Assembly (NCBI GenBank): GCA_937129145.1
Contig: CAKZMU010000045.1
Location: 1-64,000 of the forward strand
Length of the DNA: 64,000 nucleotides
DNA from: an uncultured Lacinutrix sp.
GTDB lineage: Bacteria > Bacteroidota > Bacteroidia > Flavobacteriales > Flavobacteriaceae
Direction of reading: 5' to 3'
Shown: positions 17,615 to 25,910 of the stretch, piece by piece
How positions within the stretch are numbered: the first letter of the stretch is position 1
Layout of the letters: the number at the start of each line of letters is the position of its first letter
Notes under the pieces: generated by a model
What the model saw: the letters and a program-made list of their open reading frames with translations, nothing else
What the model was told of the DNA's origin: nothing
Database searches by the model: none
Made by a program: the position numbers and the translations under genes

Positions 17615-18235
17615 TTATAATGAGTTTGGGTATTTTTTACGAAAATGAATCACGTTTAAGTAACAAAAAATGCCTAAAAGTGTATATATAAATCCAGGAA
17701 AACCATAAGCAATTCCAACTTTTAAATAAGCTAATAGTACAGATACGAGCCCAATGACAGTAAATATAGAGAAATGCCTAGTATAGAATAACAACTTTAA
17801 GTTTTTTTTGTTTACAGTATCTTTTTTGTAAGCTCTGTAGTATAAAAATGTAAAGCAACTAAAAATAAGTGTGAACCCAAACCCGTAGAGAATAAATAAT
17901 TGTGATAAACCATCGTAACCAAGAAAAGTTTTTTGGGTAACAGAGTTAATTAAAGATTTTAGCGGGAACAAATAGAATAGTACTGTAAAAAGCAATAAAA
18001 CATTCGCAAAAATAACCCAATTGTCAACATATTTTGTGCGTTGAAAAAAATTGTAATGTGATTTCCAAAGTAGCATCATCACAAAAAAGGCAATGCCAAA
18101 GCTAATGAAACTAGTTAGTTGAGTGTCTAAATTTTTGAAGTCGATAGTGGTGCCTATATCAACAACCATAAGTGTCGCAGCAAATGCAAATACACCATCA
18201 CTAAGCGACGTAACTCTACTTTTAGAATGTTTCAT
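17615..18235 (-). CDS. TMEM175-family (DUF1211) putative potassium channel
   Basis: A 206-residue membrane protein with about six helices. Helix 1 carries the family motif in the form TSLSDGVFAFAATLMVV, corresponding to the FSDG pore-lining motif of TMEM175 channels. Bacterial members have one six-helix repeat and work as tetramers, so the length fits. It starts two bases after the DUF6265 gene stop, so the two are probably co-transcribed. A link between an ion channel and the neighbouring peptidases is not obvious. Confidence 0.85.
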   Translation of the reverse strand: MKHSKSRVTSLSDGVFAFAATLMVVDIGTTIDFKNLDTQLTSFISFGIAFFVMMLLWKSHYNFFQRTKYVDNWVIFANVLLLFTVLFYLFPLKSLINSVTQKTFLGYDGLSQLFILYGFGFTLIFSCFTFLYYRAYKKDTVNKKNLKLLFYTRHFSIFTVIGLVSVLLAYLKVGIAYGFPGFIYTLLGIFCYLNVIHFRKKYPNSL

Positions 18236-18237
18236 TA

Positions 18238-18705
18238 CTATTGTTTAATATAATTAAATTTTACGGTTTCTACAGTTCCGTTTTCTTCAATATCTACATA
18301 GATATTCATTTCGTTATCGTTAATTTTTTCAAAAGCCATACCTTCAAACACGACTTTGTTTGGTGTAATTTCTATAAGCGGAAAATCTACCGTTTCATCT
18401 TTCGTTTCCCAACCTTTTAAATCTGGACCAAAATGTTTTAGCTGTAAAACGAGTGAATTTTCTACTTCACGAATAATTTCTATTTCATAAAAGGTCACTT
18501 TACCATCGTTTATGAGTTTAAAGGTTGCCATCATGGAACCTGCTGAAGGCTCACTCCAAATTTCTTCGGTTTTCCCTCCAAAGGCTTCACCGTGCCAAGT
18601 TCCAGAAATCCAAGCAATGTTTTCTAGTTTGGGCTCTAGTTTTGTGTCTGTTTGGGCTTTGCAGGAAAAGCTGAGCGCTATTAATAGGATTAGTATAATT
18701 CTCAT
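18238..18705 (-). CDS. DUF6265-family secreted protein
   Basis: A 155-residue protein with an N-terminal hydrophobic signal and a lipobox-like SFSC. It is followed by the DUF6265 pattern: IAWISGTWHGEAFGGKTEEIWSEP, then SMMATFKLINDGKVTFYEIE and HFGPDLKGWE. The fold is probably a small beta-barrel, but no activity is known. It appears to be the first gene of the run TMEM175-M28-TraB-like-M1-YdeI, because 140 bases of non-coding DNA lie upstream. Confidence 0.83.
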   Translation of the reverse strand: MRIILILLIALSFSCKAQTDTKLEPKLENIAWISGTWHGEAFGGKTEEIWSEPSAGSMMATFKLINDGKVTFYEIEIIREVENSLVLQLKHFGPDLKGWETKDETVDFPLIEITPNKVVFEGMAFEKINDNEMNIYVDIEENGTVETVKFNYIKQ

Positions 18706-18789
18706 AGAAGCTTTTTATGTGGTTGGTTGCATGGTTAAGCTACTAATTTACAAAAATGGAATGAAGCGTGAGGAAATTTAGAGAGTTTT

Positions 18790-18845
18790 CAATCTAGGCA
18801 ATTACACAAGTAATTATTATACACGTTGTTGTATGCCGTATTTTT
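18790..18845. repeat. Cassette-like junction sequence J3
   Basis: Includes GTAATTATTATAC (18810-18822) followed by ACGTTGTTG, closely resembling the arm GTAATTAATTTTATAC-GGTGTTGG in junction J2. It also contains a small palindrome AATTAC-ACAA-GTAATT (18800-18815). It lies immediately 3' of the minus-strand gene ending at 18846, as J2 lies 3' of the gene ending at 19980. Confidence 0.5.
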
Positions 18846-19817
18846 TTAATGCCATCTAGTTTCTTGATGACGTCCATAATCATTATAAGTTAATTCTTTT
18901 AATTTTTTTACAAGTCTTAAATTGTCAGATTTTTTATAAAGATATCTTGTCTTTTTAGAATGCTTGACTTTAATAAAATCAGATAATTCTTCGGGCTTTC
19001 CTTTTTCTTCTTCTAAGGTATAATATATTTCAAATTCTCCAAAGTTATTATATGGCTCATTAAGCATTTTAAATCGCAAGTAGATATATTCCGAATCTCC
19101 ATTTCGTTCTGGTCGCAAATAATTAAAATCTGTCGAGTCAATTTTCGCAGAGTTTATAAGCTCAAATAATTCAGATAGGACTGGTTTTATGTCTAATTTG
19201 TCTAACTTTTGCTTATCTCCTGAAACAGCGTAATATCCATAACTATCTCCAAACTCATTTTTCTTAAATCCGCTACCATACCATATTCTAAACCAATTTA
19301 TCGAATTATAGTCAATTTTATGTTTGGTTAAATGTGGTTCTGAATGTTCCGGTTCTATGATTCTTCTACCAAAAGGATAATCTCCAATATCCAATCCGTA
19401 AAGTTGATTTTCTGAAGTGATAATATTTATAAATTTTGTAGAATTTTTTTCGTTTGCAAAAGGAAAACTCAATTTAGCAAAAGTCTGTTTTTTGCCTTCT
19501 AAAATATTGATAGTATTTGAAATTTGAACAAGACTATCAGAAGGGAATTTTGATTCAGAAATTGCTATTTGTCCTTTATTAATTATATCTCTCCAAATAC
19601 TGTTTGTTGCGGTAGTAATTATTTTTTCTGGAAACATTGACTTTAAGCTATCCAATTGATTTTGTCTAATAAACTCAATCGCCTTTTTAGCTGTTAATAA
19701 CTCTGAATCATTTTTGAATTCCGTGTTTCTTAATTCATTAATTGCTTTAGAATAAGGATTCCCACAACTCAATATTGTGATTGAAAAAAGTAAAAAAGCC
19801 AAATGTTTATAATTCAT
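18846..19817 (-). CDS. Lipoprotein of unknown function
   Basis: The start is set at the ATG giving MNYKHLAFLLFSITILSCG, a classic lipoprotein signal with SCG lipobox; a longer in-frame start eight codons upstream would spoil the signal. The mature part is about 300 residues, rich in charged residues and aromatic strands (ISESKFPSDSL, YGLDIGDYPFGRRI, WYGSGFKKNEFGDSYGYYAV). I do not recognise the family. It is a single-gene unit framed by repeated junction sequences on both sides (18790-18845 and 19830-19978), suggesting it arrived as a cassette. Confidence 0.75.
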   Translation of the reverse strand: MNYKHLAFLLFSITILSCGNPYSKAINELRNTEFKNDSELLTAKKAIEFIRQNQLDSLKSMFPEKIITTATNSIWRDIINKGQIAISESKFPSDSLVQISNTINILEGKKQTFAKLSFPFANEKNSTKFINIITSENQLYGLDIGDYPFGRRIIEPEHSEPHLTKHKIDYNSINWFRIWYGSGFKKNEFGDSYGYYAVSGDKQKLDKLDIKPVLSELFELINSAKIDSTDFNYLRPERNGDSEYIYLRFKMLNEPYNNFGEFEIYYTLEEEKGKPEELSDFIKVKHSKKTRYLYKKSDNLRLVKKLKELTYNDYGRHQETRWH

Positions 19818-19829
19818 TTTCTTGATTAG

Positions 19830-19978
19830 GTTATATGGCATATAACGGATTTGTATAAGATTAGTTACGTTGGTTAAGTACTAAATTTAGCAAATACAAA
19901 TCAAATAGAAAACCTGCGAGAATTTTCGTAAGTAAGCTTGTGCTAGTAATTAATTTTATACGGTGTTGGCATTAGTAT
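19830..19978. repeat. Cassette-like junction sequence J2 with imperfect terminal arms
   Basis: Inverted arms GTATAAGATTAGTTAC (19853-19868) and GTAATTAATTTTATAC (19946-19961) match at 14 of 16 positions when one is reversed. They enclose about 77 bases including CCTGCGAGAATTTTCGTAAG. GGCATATAACGG on one outer side and CGGTGTTGGCA on the other are near-complementary. It fills the whole gap between two single-gene units. Confidence 0.6.
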
Positions 19979-19979
19979 T

Positions 19980-20402
19980 TTACAATTCCTTTTTAATAAT
20001 TACAATTCTTTCATTTTTCAAATCACCAGCTCTTGTTGGTGAAAGATAAATTCTATTGGTCTCGCCCAAGCCCTTGCAGAATAATCTTTCAGATTCAATT
20101 CCTCTTTTTATTAATTCTAATTTTATTAATTCTGACCTTTTCTGTGTTTTCTTAAGATTAAATTCAGATTTCCCTCTCATTGAGGAGTGAGATTCAATAT
20201 AATATTCAAATTCATTAAGCTTCAAAAAATCTGAGATTGAATCTAAAACAATAAAAGAATTCTGTTCAAGTTTAGTAGATTCAGATTTCGTAAATTTTAT
20301 TTTTCCTGTTAGTTTTTTTAATTCTTCAGCATTGTTCTGTGCACAAGATTCTCCGAAAATAAGTGTTAATAATATTAATAAAATATTTCTTGCGTTTTTC
20401 AT
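19980..20402 (-). CDS. Small OmpA-domain-like lipoprotein
   Basis: A 140-residue protein with a signal ending LIFGESCAQ (lipobox-like). The remainder resembles the C-terminal OmpA/MotB peptidoglycan-binding fold: FEYYIESHSSMRGKSEFNLKKTQKRSELIKLELIKRG, then GLGETNRIY and NERIVIIKK at the end. In canonical members an Asp and an Arg bind diaminopimelate. Here the NERIVI arginine is present, while the usual TD motif is replaced by IESHS, so peptidoglycan binding is uncertain. It is framed by junctions J1 and J2. Confidence 0.72.
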   Translation of the reverse strand: MKNARNILLILLTLIFGESCAQNNAEELKKLTGKIKFTKSESTKLEQNSFIVLDSISDFLKLNEFEYYIESHSSMRGKSEFNLKKTQKRSELIKLELIKRGIESERLFCKGLGETNRIYLSPTRAGDLKNERIVIIKKEL

Positions 20403-20440
20403 TCTTATATTAATGCCTAACTACTGTATAAAAGTAACTC
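20403..20440. repeat. Cassette-like junction J1 (5' edge)
   Basis: Read on the minus strand, TTATACAGTAGTTAGGCATT precedes the OmpA-like gene. It parallels the TTATACAAATCCGTTATATG that precedes the 19817 gene inside J2. It is shorter than J2 and overlaps the 3' end of the gene stopping at 20421, so only the boundary is repeated. Confidence 0.35.
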
Positions 20441-22019
20441 TCTTAATCAAATCGTTCTCAACCTCATAAATTGCTACTGCATAAAAAACTCGCCCGTTAA
20501 CGGTCACCTTTTCTTTATCAATAACTTTGTTGCCTAAGACAATCCTGTTCACGATTTCGGCATTTAAATCTGGTACGCTTTCAAAAAACGAAGCATATTG
20601 TCGTTTAAGTGCAGCACGTCCTTGAGTTGTTGCAGCGTTAGGAAATGTATATAATTTAATATCGACACTATAGGTGTTAACAAAACCATCAATGTCTCTA
20701 TTGTTATAAACCTCGAGTTGTTTGTTTACAATGGCTTCAGGGTTAGATGTGGTTTTAGAATTGCTTAAAAAGGTCATTGAGTTAATATCTTGTGCATCAG
20801 TTTCATAAATTGTTACTTGCCTGTTTGTGGTATTGTTTAGGGTTACTAACTCTTCATCAATAACCATATTTTTTAGTGTGATTCGGTTTATAACTTTGAC
20901 GTTCGATTTTTTATTCTCCCTAAAAAACTGCGCGTAGTTCTCCTTTAAGGTATTACGACCAGAATACATTTTATCATTTGGGAATCTGTTCACGACAACA
21001 TTTTCATCAAACGCATTTGCGAATTCATTAAGCTGTCTGTTATTAAAGGGCTCGATATGTTTTTGCACAACTTCGGCAGCTTTTTCCTCACTTATAGTTG
21101 AAGTGTTGGTGTTAGTGTTTGTATTGCCATCGTTGGTATCAACAGTATTTGTTTTATTAGCATTAATATCTCCAGCAATGAGGAGCATAGTCGCTTCTGG
21201 ATTGGTCGCTAAACGCGTTATTTTTGAAATCCCTTTGGAGTTTAAATCAGCTACTTTTTTCCAATTATTATCCTTTCGTAAGGTTAATTTATATAGCACG
21301 CTTTCTTTCCCAGAAAGAATGGTTCTACTATTTAACCAGCAAATATCTTCAACATCACTCATAGTGTTAGCAATGAGTCTCGTAGCTCCAGAGTTTGGGT
21401 TTATCGATTTAATTTGCCAAACATCATTCTCTTTAGAAATATAACTTACAAGATTGGAGTTTGGAATTTTATGAAACGAGCGACCGACGTTGGTAGCGTA
21501 TTTTCTGCTCCAACCTTCAGATAAGTTGACAGCGTATAAGTTTAAATTGCTTTCTTCGATGACTGCACCTACAATAGTATGTTCGTCATGCCAAGTATAA
21601 TAGGCAAAGACAAGGTCTTGAACAAGCTCAGTCGATTCGCCATTTCGTAAATCATAGGTGTATAAACGTTGTTTTCCATCTTTGTCTAAACGAACGGCTG
21701 AAACCGCATTTTTACCTGGAATTTTTAAAGGCGAATATTCGCCGCCTTCAGTATGGTTAATAAAAATTTTTGAGTCGTAATTGATATTATATTTTACAAT
21801 ATCGGTTTGACCGTTTCTAGTTCCTGCGTACAAAACCGTGTTACTATCAAGAAATGATGGTTGGTTATCATACCCTTCGTTGGATGAAATATTTCTGTTA
21901 TTTAATAGCTCTACAGAGTTGTATGTGGCTTTTAAATCGAACAGAAAAACGTCGGTATTTGGTTGAGAATAGCTTAATAAAATAGTAAAGAATAAGAGAG
22001 TAGCAAACAATTTACGCAT
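20421..22019 (-). CDS. Secreted beta-propeller protein with two C-terminal NTF2/SnoaL-like domains
   Basis: After the signal peptide, residues about 25-285 form a TolB/WD40-like propeller (PSFLDSNTVLYAGTRNGQTDIVKYN, RLYTYDLRNGES, ILSGKESVLYKL). A Thr/Asn-rich linker (TNTVDTNDGNTNTNTNTST) around residues 288-308 leads to two tandem NTF2/SnoaL-like domains of about 105 residues. The second repeats the first: EPFNNRQLNEFANAFDENV against EVYNNRDIDGFVNTYSVDI, and IVNRIVLGNKVIDKEKVTV against VINRITLKNMVIDEELVTL. It is divergent from the AraC-type regulator. Function unknown. Confidence 0.82.
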   Translation of the reverse strand: MRKLFATLLFFTILLSYSQPNTDVFLFDLKATYNSVELLNNRNISSNEGYDNQPSFLDSNTVLYAGTRNGQTDIVKYNINYDSKIFINHTEGGEYSPLKIPGKNAVSAVRLDKDGKQRLYTYDLRNGESTELVQDLVFAYYTWHDEHTIVGAVIEESNLNLYAVNLSEGWSRKYATNVGRSFHKIPNSNLVSYISKENDVWQIKSINPNSGATRLIANTMSDVEDICWLNSRTILSGKESVLYKLTLRKDNNWKKVADLNSKGISKITRLATNPEATMLLIAGDINANKTNTVDTNDGNTNTNTNTSTISEEKAAEVVQKHIEPFNNRQLNEFANAFDENVVVNRFPNDKMYSGRNTLKENYAQFFRENKKSNVKVINRITLKNMVIDEELVTLNNTTNRQVTIYETDAQDINSMTFLSNSKTTSNPEAIVNKQLEVYNNRDIDGFVNTYSVDIKLYTFPNAATTQGRAALKRQYASFFESVPDLNAEIVNRIVLGNKVIDKEKVTVNGRVFYAVAIYEVENDLIKRVTFIQ

Positions 22020-22110
22020 GGTGATATTTTTAATTTTTCTCTAAAGTAATAAAAAAGCGTATTGATGTTAATTGTTTTATAATAAAAGAATACTATTATT
22101 TTTAACTTTA

Positions 22111-22118
22111 TATATTTG
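22111..22118 (+). promoter_or_regulatory. Probable -7 box upstream of the AraC-type gene
   Basis: TATATTTG matches TAnnTTTG exactly and lies 25 bases before the proposed TTG start. No TTG lies at the usual 17-23 base distance upstream. Confidence 0.35.
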
Positions 22119-22143
22119 AAAACAAGTAATAATATTTTTTAGT

Positions 22144-23190
22144 TTGGCCAATCAAGTTTTGTTTTTCTTTTGTGCTTTAGGAGTCTTTAATGGTTTTTTG
22201 GTGAGTTTATACTTATTGTTTTTTGCCAAACAGAAAAGAGTCCAAAATTTGTTTTTTGGACTGCTAGTTTTAATGCTATCTATACGAATTGGAAAATCGT
22301 TATATACCATTTTCACGTTAAAAGAAGATAGAGATTTAGTAATACTTCAAATTGGATTATCTGCTTGCTTTTTAATAGGTGTTTCTTTGTTCTATTATTT
22401 AAAATCATCGGTAGAAAACACTAAGGTAATTCCTAAAATATGGAAAATACACTTTATAGTGTTATTGCTGTTTGTGACTATAGTTGGTTTTTTAAAACCA
22501 TACCCAACAAATAATGAATTCTGGACAACCTTTTTCGTTCAGTTTATATATTCGGTTTGGGGAATTTACATTTTAGCTTCAGGATATATTTTAAGAGATA
22601 TTCTAAAAAAGATTTTTAAAAAGAACAAAAAATGCACAACCGCAGAGCTTTGGTTATTTAATGTTTTTGTAGCTAATGCACTTATTTTTATAGCTTATAT
22701 TATTGGTTACTTTTATCTTTATTATGTTGGTACACTTACTTTTTCTTTTGTGTTTTACGGGTTACTTATTTTTTTATTATTTAAAAACCATAGAGACAAT
22801 ATTTTTAAAGATATACCAGAAAAATATGCTTCAAAAAAGATTGAAGATGAAGAGGCCGTTTTAATATTAGAAAAGCTAAAAGCGGTAATGGAGCAAAAAG
22901 AATTATACAAAAACTCTAATGTGGGCTTAAATAGTGTTGCCAAAGAGTTGCATATTTCTAAACATAGACTGTCACAACTTTTAAATGACAATTTAGGAAA
23001 GAGTTTTGCACAGTATATTAATGAAAGTAGGATTAAAGAAGCAAAAAACCTTATAGCTAATAATAGCGATTATACGTTTGAAGCTATAGGTTACGAAGCT
23101 GGTTTCTCCTCACGTTCTGCATTTTATGCTACATTTAAAAAACTTACGGGAATGACGCCTGCAGCTTTTAGAGACTCTCTCTCACAATAG
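22144..23190 (+). CDS. Membrane-anchored AraC-family transcriptional regulator
   Basis: The N-terminal half has about seven hydrophobic helices (from ANQVLFFFCALGVFNGFLVS to SFVFYGLLIFLLF). It is followed by a C-terminal AraC DNA-binding domain: SVAKELHISKHRLSQLLND as the first helix-turn-helix and AIGYEAGFSSRSAFYATFKKLTGMTP as the second. This 7TM-HTH_18 layout is frequent in Flavobacteriia. The proposed start is TTG at 22144, because the frame opens after a TGA at 22117 and holds no ATG before the first helix. It is divergent from the propeller/NTF2 gene and upstream of the NTF2-DUF5916-NTF2 run, so it probably controls one or both. Confidence 0.88.
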   Translation: MANQVLFFFCALGVFNGFLVSLYLLFFAKQKRVQNLFFGLLVLMLSIRIGKSLYTIFTLKEDRDLVILQIGLSACFLIGVSLFYYLKSSVENTKVIPKIWKIHFIVLLLFVTIVGFLKPYPTNNEFWTTFFVQFIYSVWGIYILASGYILRDILKKIFKKNKKCTTAELWLFNVFVANALIFIAYIIGYFYLYYVGTLTFSFVFYGLLIFLLFKNHRDNIFKDIPEKYASKKIEDEEAVLILEKLKAVMEQKELYKNSNVGLNSVAKELHISKHRLSQLLNDNLGKSFAQYINESRIKEAKNLIANNSDYTFEAIGYEAGFSSRSAFYATFKKLTGMTPAAFRDSLSQ

Positions 23191-23287
23191 CGTCCAAAAT
23201 TATAATTCAGGACACCTAATTTATAACTCATAATACATTCTTTATTTCATTTTTGCAGTTTTGAGAGATATTTAAAACTTTATAAAA

Positions 23288-23719
23288 ATGAAACACAAAA
23301 TTATTATAGCCTTAGCACTACTTGTCTCTCAGTTTTCAATTGCTCAATCTGAAACTTCTTTAATCGAGAAAACTCTTCAAAAATATATGGAAGGAAGTTC
23401 CTATGTCAAGTTAGATATGCTTGAAAGCGCTTTTACAGATGATGCTACGTTGTATTTAACAACAAGAGATGGGTTATTTAAAAGATATACTCCAAAAGAA
23501 TATACCGGTTTTTTTAGAAATGCCGAAAGGGGAACATTTAATGGACGTGATGCAAAAGTGTTAGCGATAGAAGCTGTAAAAGATATTGCAACTGCGAAAG
23601 TTGAAATTGCAGGACCTGACAGAAAATGGGTTTATATCGATTTGTTCTTGTTAAAGAAATTTGGTGATCAATGGAAAATAATTAGTAAAACTGCAACTAG
23701 AGTAGATGATAATAATTAG
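23288..23719 (+). CDS. Secreted NTF2-like (lumazine-binding-like) protein
   Basis: A signal peptide (MKHKIIIALALLVSQFSIAQS) is followed by a single NTF2/SnoaL cone-fold domain of the lumazine-binding-like type (EKTLQKYMEGSSYVKLDMLESAFTDDATLYL, VEIAGPDRKWVYIDLFLLKKFGDQWKIISKT). The protein at 25911 is a clear paralogue, sharing PDR, the LLK-G-WKII-K ending and the spacing. One base separates its stop from the DUF5916 gene start. Binding of a small molecule is an inference from the fold; no ligand can be named. Confidence 0.83.
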   Translation: MKHKIIIALALLVSQFSIAQSETSLIEKTLQKYMEGSSYVKLDMLESAFTDDATLYLTTRDGLFKRYTPKEYTGFFRNAERGTFNGRDAKVLAIEAVKDIATAKVEIAGPDRKWVYIDLFLLKKFGDQWKIISKTATRVDDNN

Positions 23720-23720
23720 T

Positions 23721-25880
23721 ATGAAATCTACTTTTAGCTTTTTACTGTTATTCAGTTTTATAAGTGCATATGCTCAAAAACCTACTGTCAAGTTTGTAGA
23801 TACTAATATTTCTATAGATGGAAAATTTGATGAAGCAGTTTGGCAAGAACTACCAGAGTACACCAATTTTTATAATTATTTACCAACAGATGTAGGCTTA
23901 GCAAAAAACCAAACTTCGGTAAAAATATTTCACAACGGAGAATATTTATATGTGAGTGCAACTTATTTTGATACAACAGAAAAAACGCAAGTAAGTACTT
24001 TAAAGAGGGATACTTCAATTTTTCTGAGTGATTCTTTTATAATGATTTTAGACACACAAAATCAAGAACAAAACGGTTATTTCTTTGCGGTTAACTCTTT
24101 AGGAAATCAAACAGATGGTTTAGTTAGTAGGGTAAGTGATAGTTATAATTTAAGTTTTAGTTGGAATACTATTTGGCAATCTAAAGCTTTTTTAAGTGGT
24201 AATAAAAAACAATATGAAATTGCAATTCCTTTAAAATCATTAAATTTTAATAAAGAGAATAATGTATTTGGTATTCAGTTTTATGTTAGAGATATAAAAA
24301 ATAATTCGTGGACTATTTTAAAAAATGTAAAGCGTAATTATGCCAATTTAGATTTGCGTTTTACTGAAAAATTTTTGGTAGAAAACCTACCAGATAAATC
24401 AAATACAAGGTTTACAGCAACACCTTCTATCACAACTAACTATCAAAAAGATGTTGCAAATAGCACTGATGATACTTCTTTTAAACCTAGTCTAGATGTA
24501 CAATACAATCTTACGTCATCTTTAAAATTGGATGCCACCATTAATCCAGATTTCTCGCAAATAGATGTTGACCAACAAGTAACAAACTTAACAAGATTCT
24601 CTGTTTTTTTTCCTGAGCAGCGGAACTTCTTTCTCGAGAATTCCGATTTATTTTCAAACCTAGGTGTAGATGGAGTAAACCCATTTTATTCAAGAAGAGT
24701 AGGAGCAAATAGTGATATACAATTTGGGTTAAAACTGTCTGGTAACATAACACCAAAAACAAGAATAGGTGTATTAAATGTTCAAACGAACGAGGAAGAA
24801 CTAGAATCATCTCAAAATTTTGGTACTCTAGTGGCAGAACACCAATTATCTAAAAACTTTACAACCACGGCGTTTTTTATTAATCGTCAACAAACAGATA
24901 ATTTTGATTTTGTAGGCGATTATAATCGTGTCACAGGAATTAATCTAAATTACAAATCGGATAATAATAAATGGATTGGTTTAGTCAATTATGGTAAAAG
25001 CTTAAACGATGGCATTTCTGGAGATAATAATTTTTATAATGCTGGAGTTTGGTTTAATAAAAGAGGATTAGAATGGAATGCTTCTATTAAAAGTGTTGGT
25101 AAAAACTATATTACAGATGTTGGTTTTACACCACGTTTGTATAATTATGATGCTATTAATAATATTATTATTAGAGAGGGTTATACGCAAACTACCACAG
25201 GAGTAGAGTATCAAAAATTTTATGAAAATTCTAAAACTTTAAACAATGTACGTTATTTAAACTATAATAATAACACTTATTTTGATGAAACTGGAAAGTT
25301 AAACCACTCATCACATTTTTTAAATTCTGCAATATTTTTTAAAGATTTATCGGCTATATATTATGTGATAAACTATGATTATGTAGATTTAAAATATGGC
25401 TTTGACCCTTTAAGAAATGGTAATCCACTTGCCCTAGGTGAGTATCGTTTTGGTATTTTGAAAATAGGCTATAACTCTGCAAATAACCAAAAATTTAGAT
25501 ACCGTTTTAATTTGCAAAAAGGAACTTACTACAATGGGAAGAGATTTGCAGCTGGTGCTTATGTAAATTATCAATTATTACCTTTTGCTAGTTTTGAAGC
25601 ATCTTATGATATTAATGAGATAAATTTGAATGAACTAGGTAAAAAAACATTTCATTTAACACGTTTTACAAAAGAAATATTCTTTAATAATAGATTGAAT
25701 TGGACGACTTATGTTCAATACAATACACAACGAGATAATTTTAATGTGAACAGTAGATTGCAGTGGGAATATAAACCATTGTCTTATATTTATCTAGTGG
25801 TTTCAGATAATTATAATCAAGACATTATAAGAAAAGATTGGGGAGTTGCATTTAAAATGAATTATCGGTTAGATTTTTAA
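23721..25880 (+). CDS. CBM9-like / DUF5916 outer-membrane protein
   Basis: The start is ATG 23721 (MKSTFSFLLLFSFISAYAQ), giving a clean signal peptide; an upstream in-frame ATG at 23706 overlaps the preceding gene. Residues about 25-215 resemble a family 9 carbohydrate-binding module (ISIDGKFDEAVWQELPEYTNF, VKIFHNGEYLYVSATYFD). The rest is DUF5916, a long series of amphipathic strands ending in aromatic RLDF, the typical end of an outer-membrane barrel. The motif LDATINPDFSQIDVDQQVTNLTRF and FFPEQRNFFLENSDLF are family hallmarks. Its role is unknown. It is sandwiched between two secreted NTF2-like paralogues. Confidence 0.87.
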   Translation: MKSTFSFLLLFSFISAYAQKPTVKFVDTNISIDGKFDEAVWQELPEYTNFYNYLPTDVGLAKNQTSVKIFHNGEYLYVSATYFDTTEKTQVSTLKRDTSIFLSDSFIMILDTQNQEQNGYFFAVNSLGNQTDGLVSRVSDSYNLSFSWNTIWQSKAFLSGNKKQYEIAIPLKSLNFNKENNVFGIQFYVRDIKNNSWTILKNVKRNYANLDLRFTEKFLVENLPDKSNTRFTATPSITTNYQKDVANSTDDTSFKPSLDVQYNLTSSLKLDATINPDFSQIDVDQQVTNLTRFSVFFPEQRNFFLENSDLFSNLGVDGVNPFYSRRVGANSDIQFGLKLSGNITPKTRIGVLNVQTNEEELESSQNFGTLVAEHQLSKNFTTTAFFINRQQTDNFDFVGDYNRVTGINLNYKSDNNKWIGLVNYGKSLNDGISGDNNFYNAGVWFNKRGLEWNASIKSVGKNYITDVGFTPRLYNYDAINNIIIREGYTQTTTGVEYQKFYENSKTLNNVRYLNYNNNTYFDETGKLNHSSHFLNSAIFFKDLSAIYYVINYDYVDLKYGFDPLRNGNPLALGEYRFGILKIGYNSANNQKFRYRFNLQKGTYYNGKRFAAGAYVNYQLLPFASFEASYDINEINLNELGKKTFHLTRFTKEIFFNNRLNWTTYVQYNTQRDNFNVNSRLQWEYKPLSYIYLVVSDNYNQDIIRKDWGVAFKMNYRLDF

Positions 25881-25910
25881 TAACTTTAAAGAAAATTAAA
25901 CATCAATCAA

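Noticed and set aside
18790-20440. Classical integron attC sites
   Set aside because: The conserved GTTRRRY and RYYYAAC core sites are not clearly present, and no integrase is in the window. I kept only the broader cassette-like interpretation.
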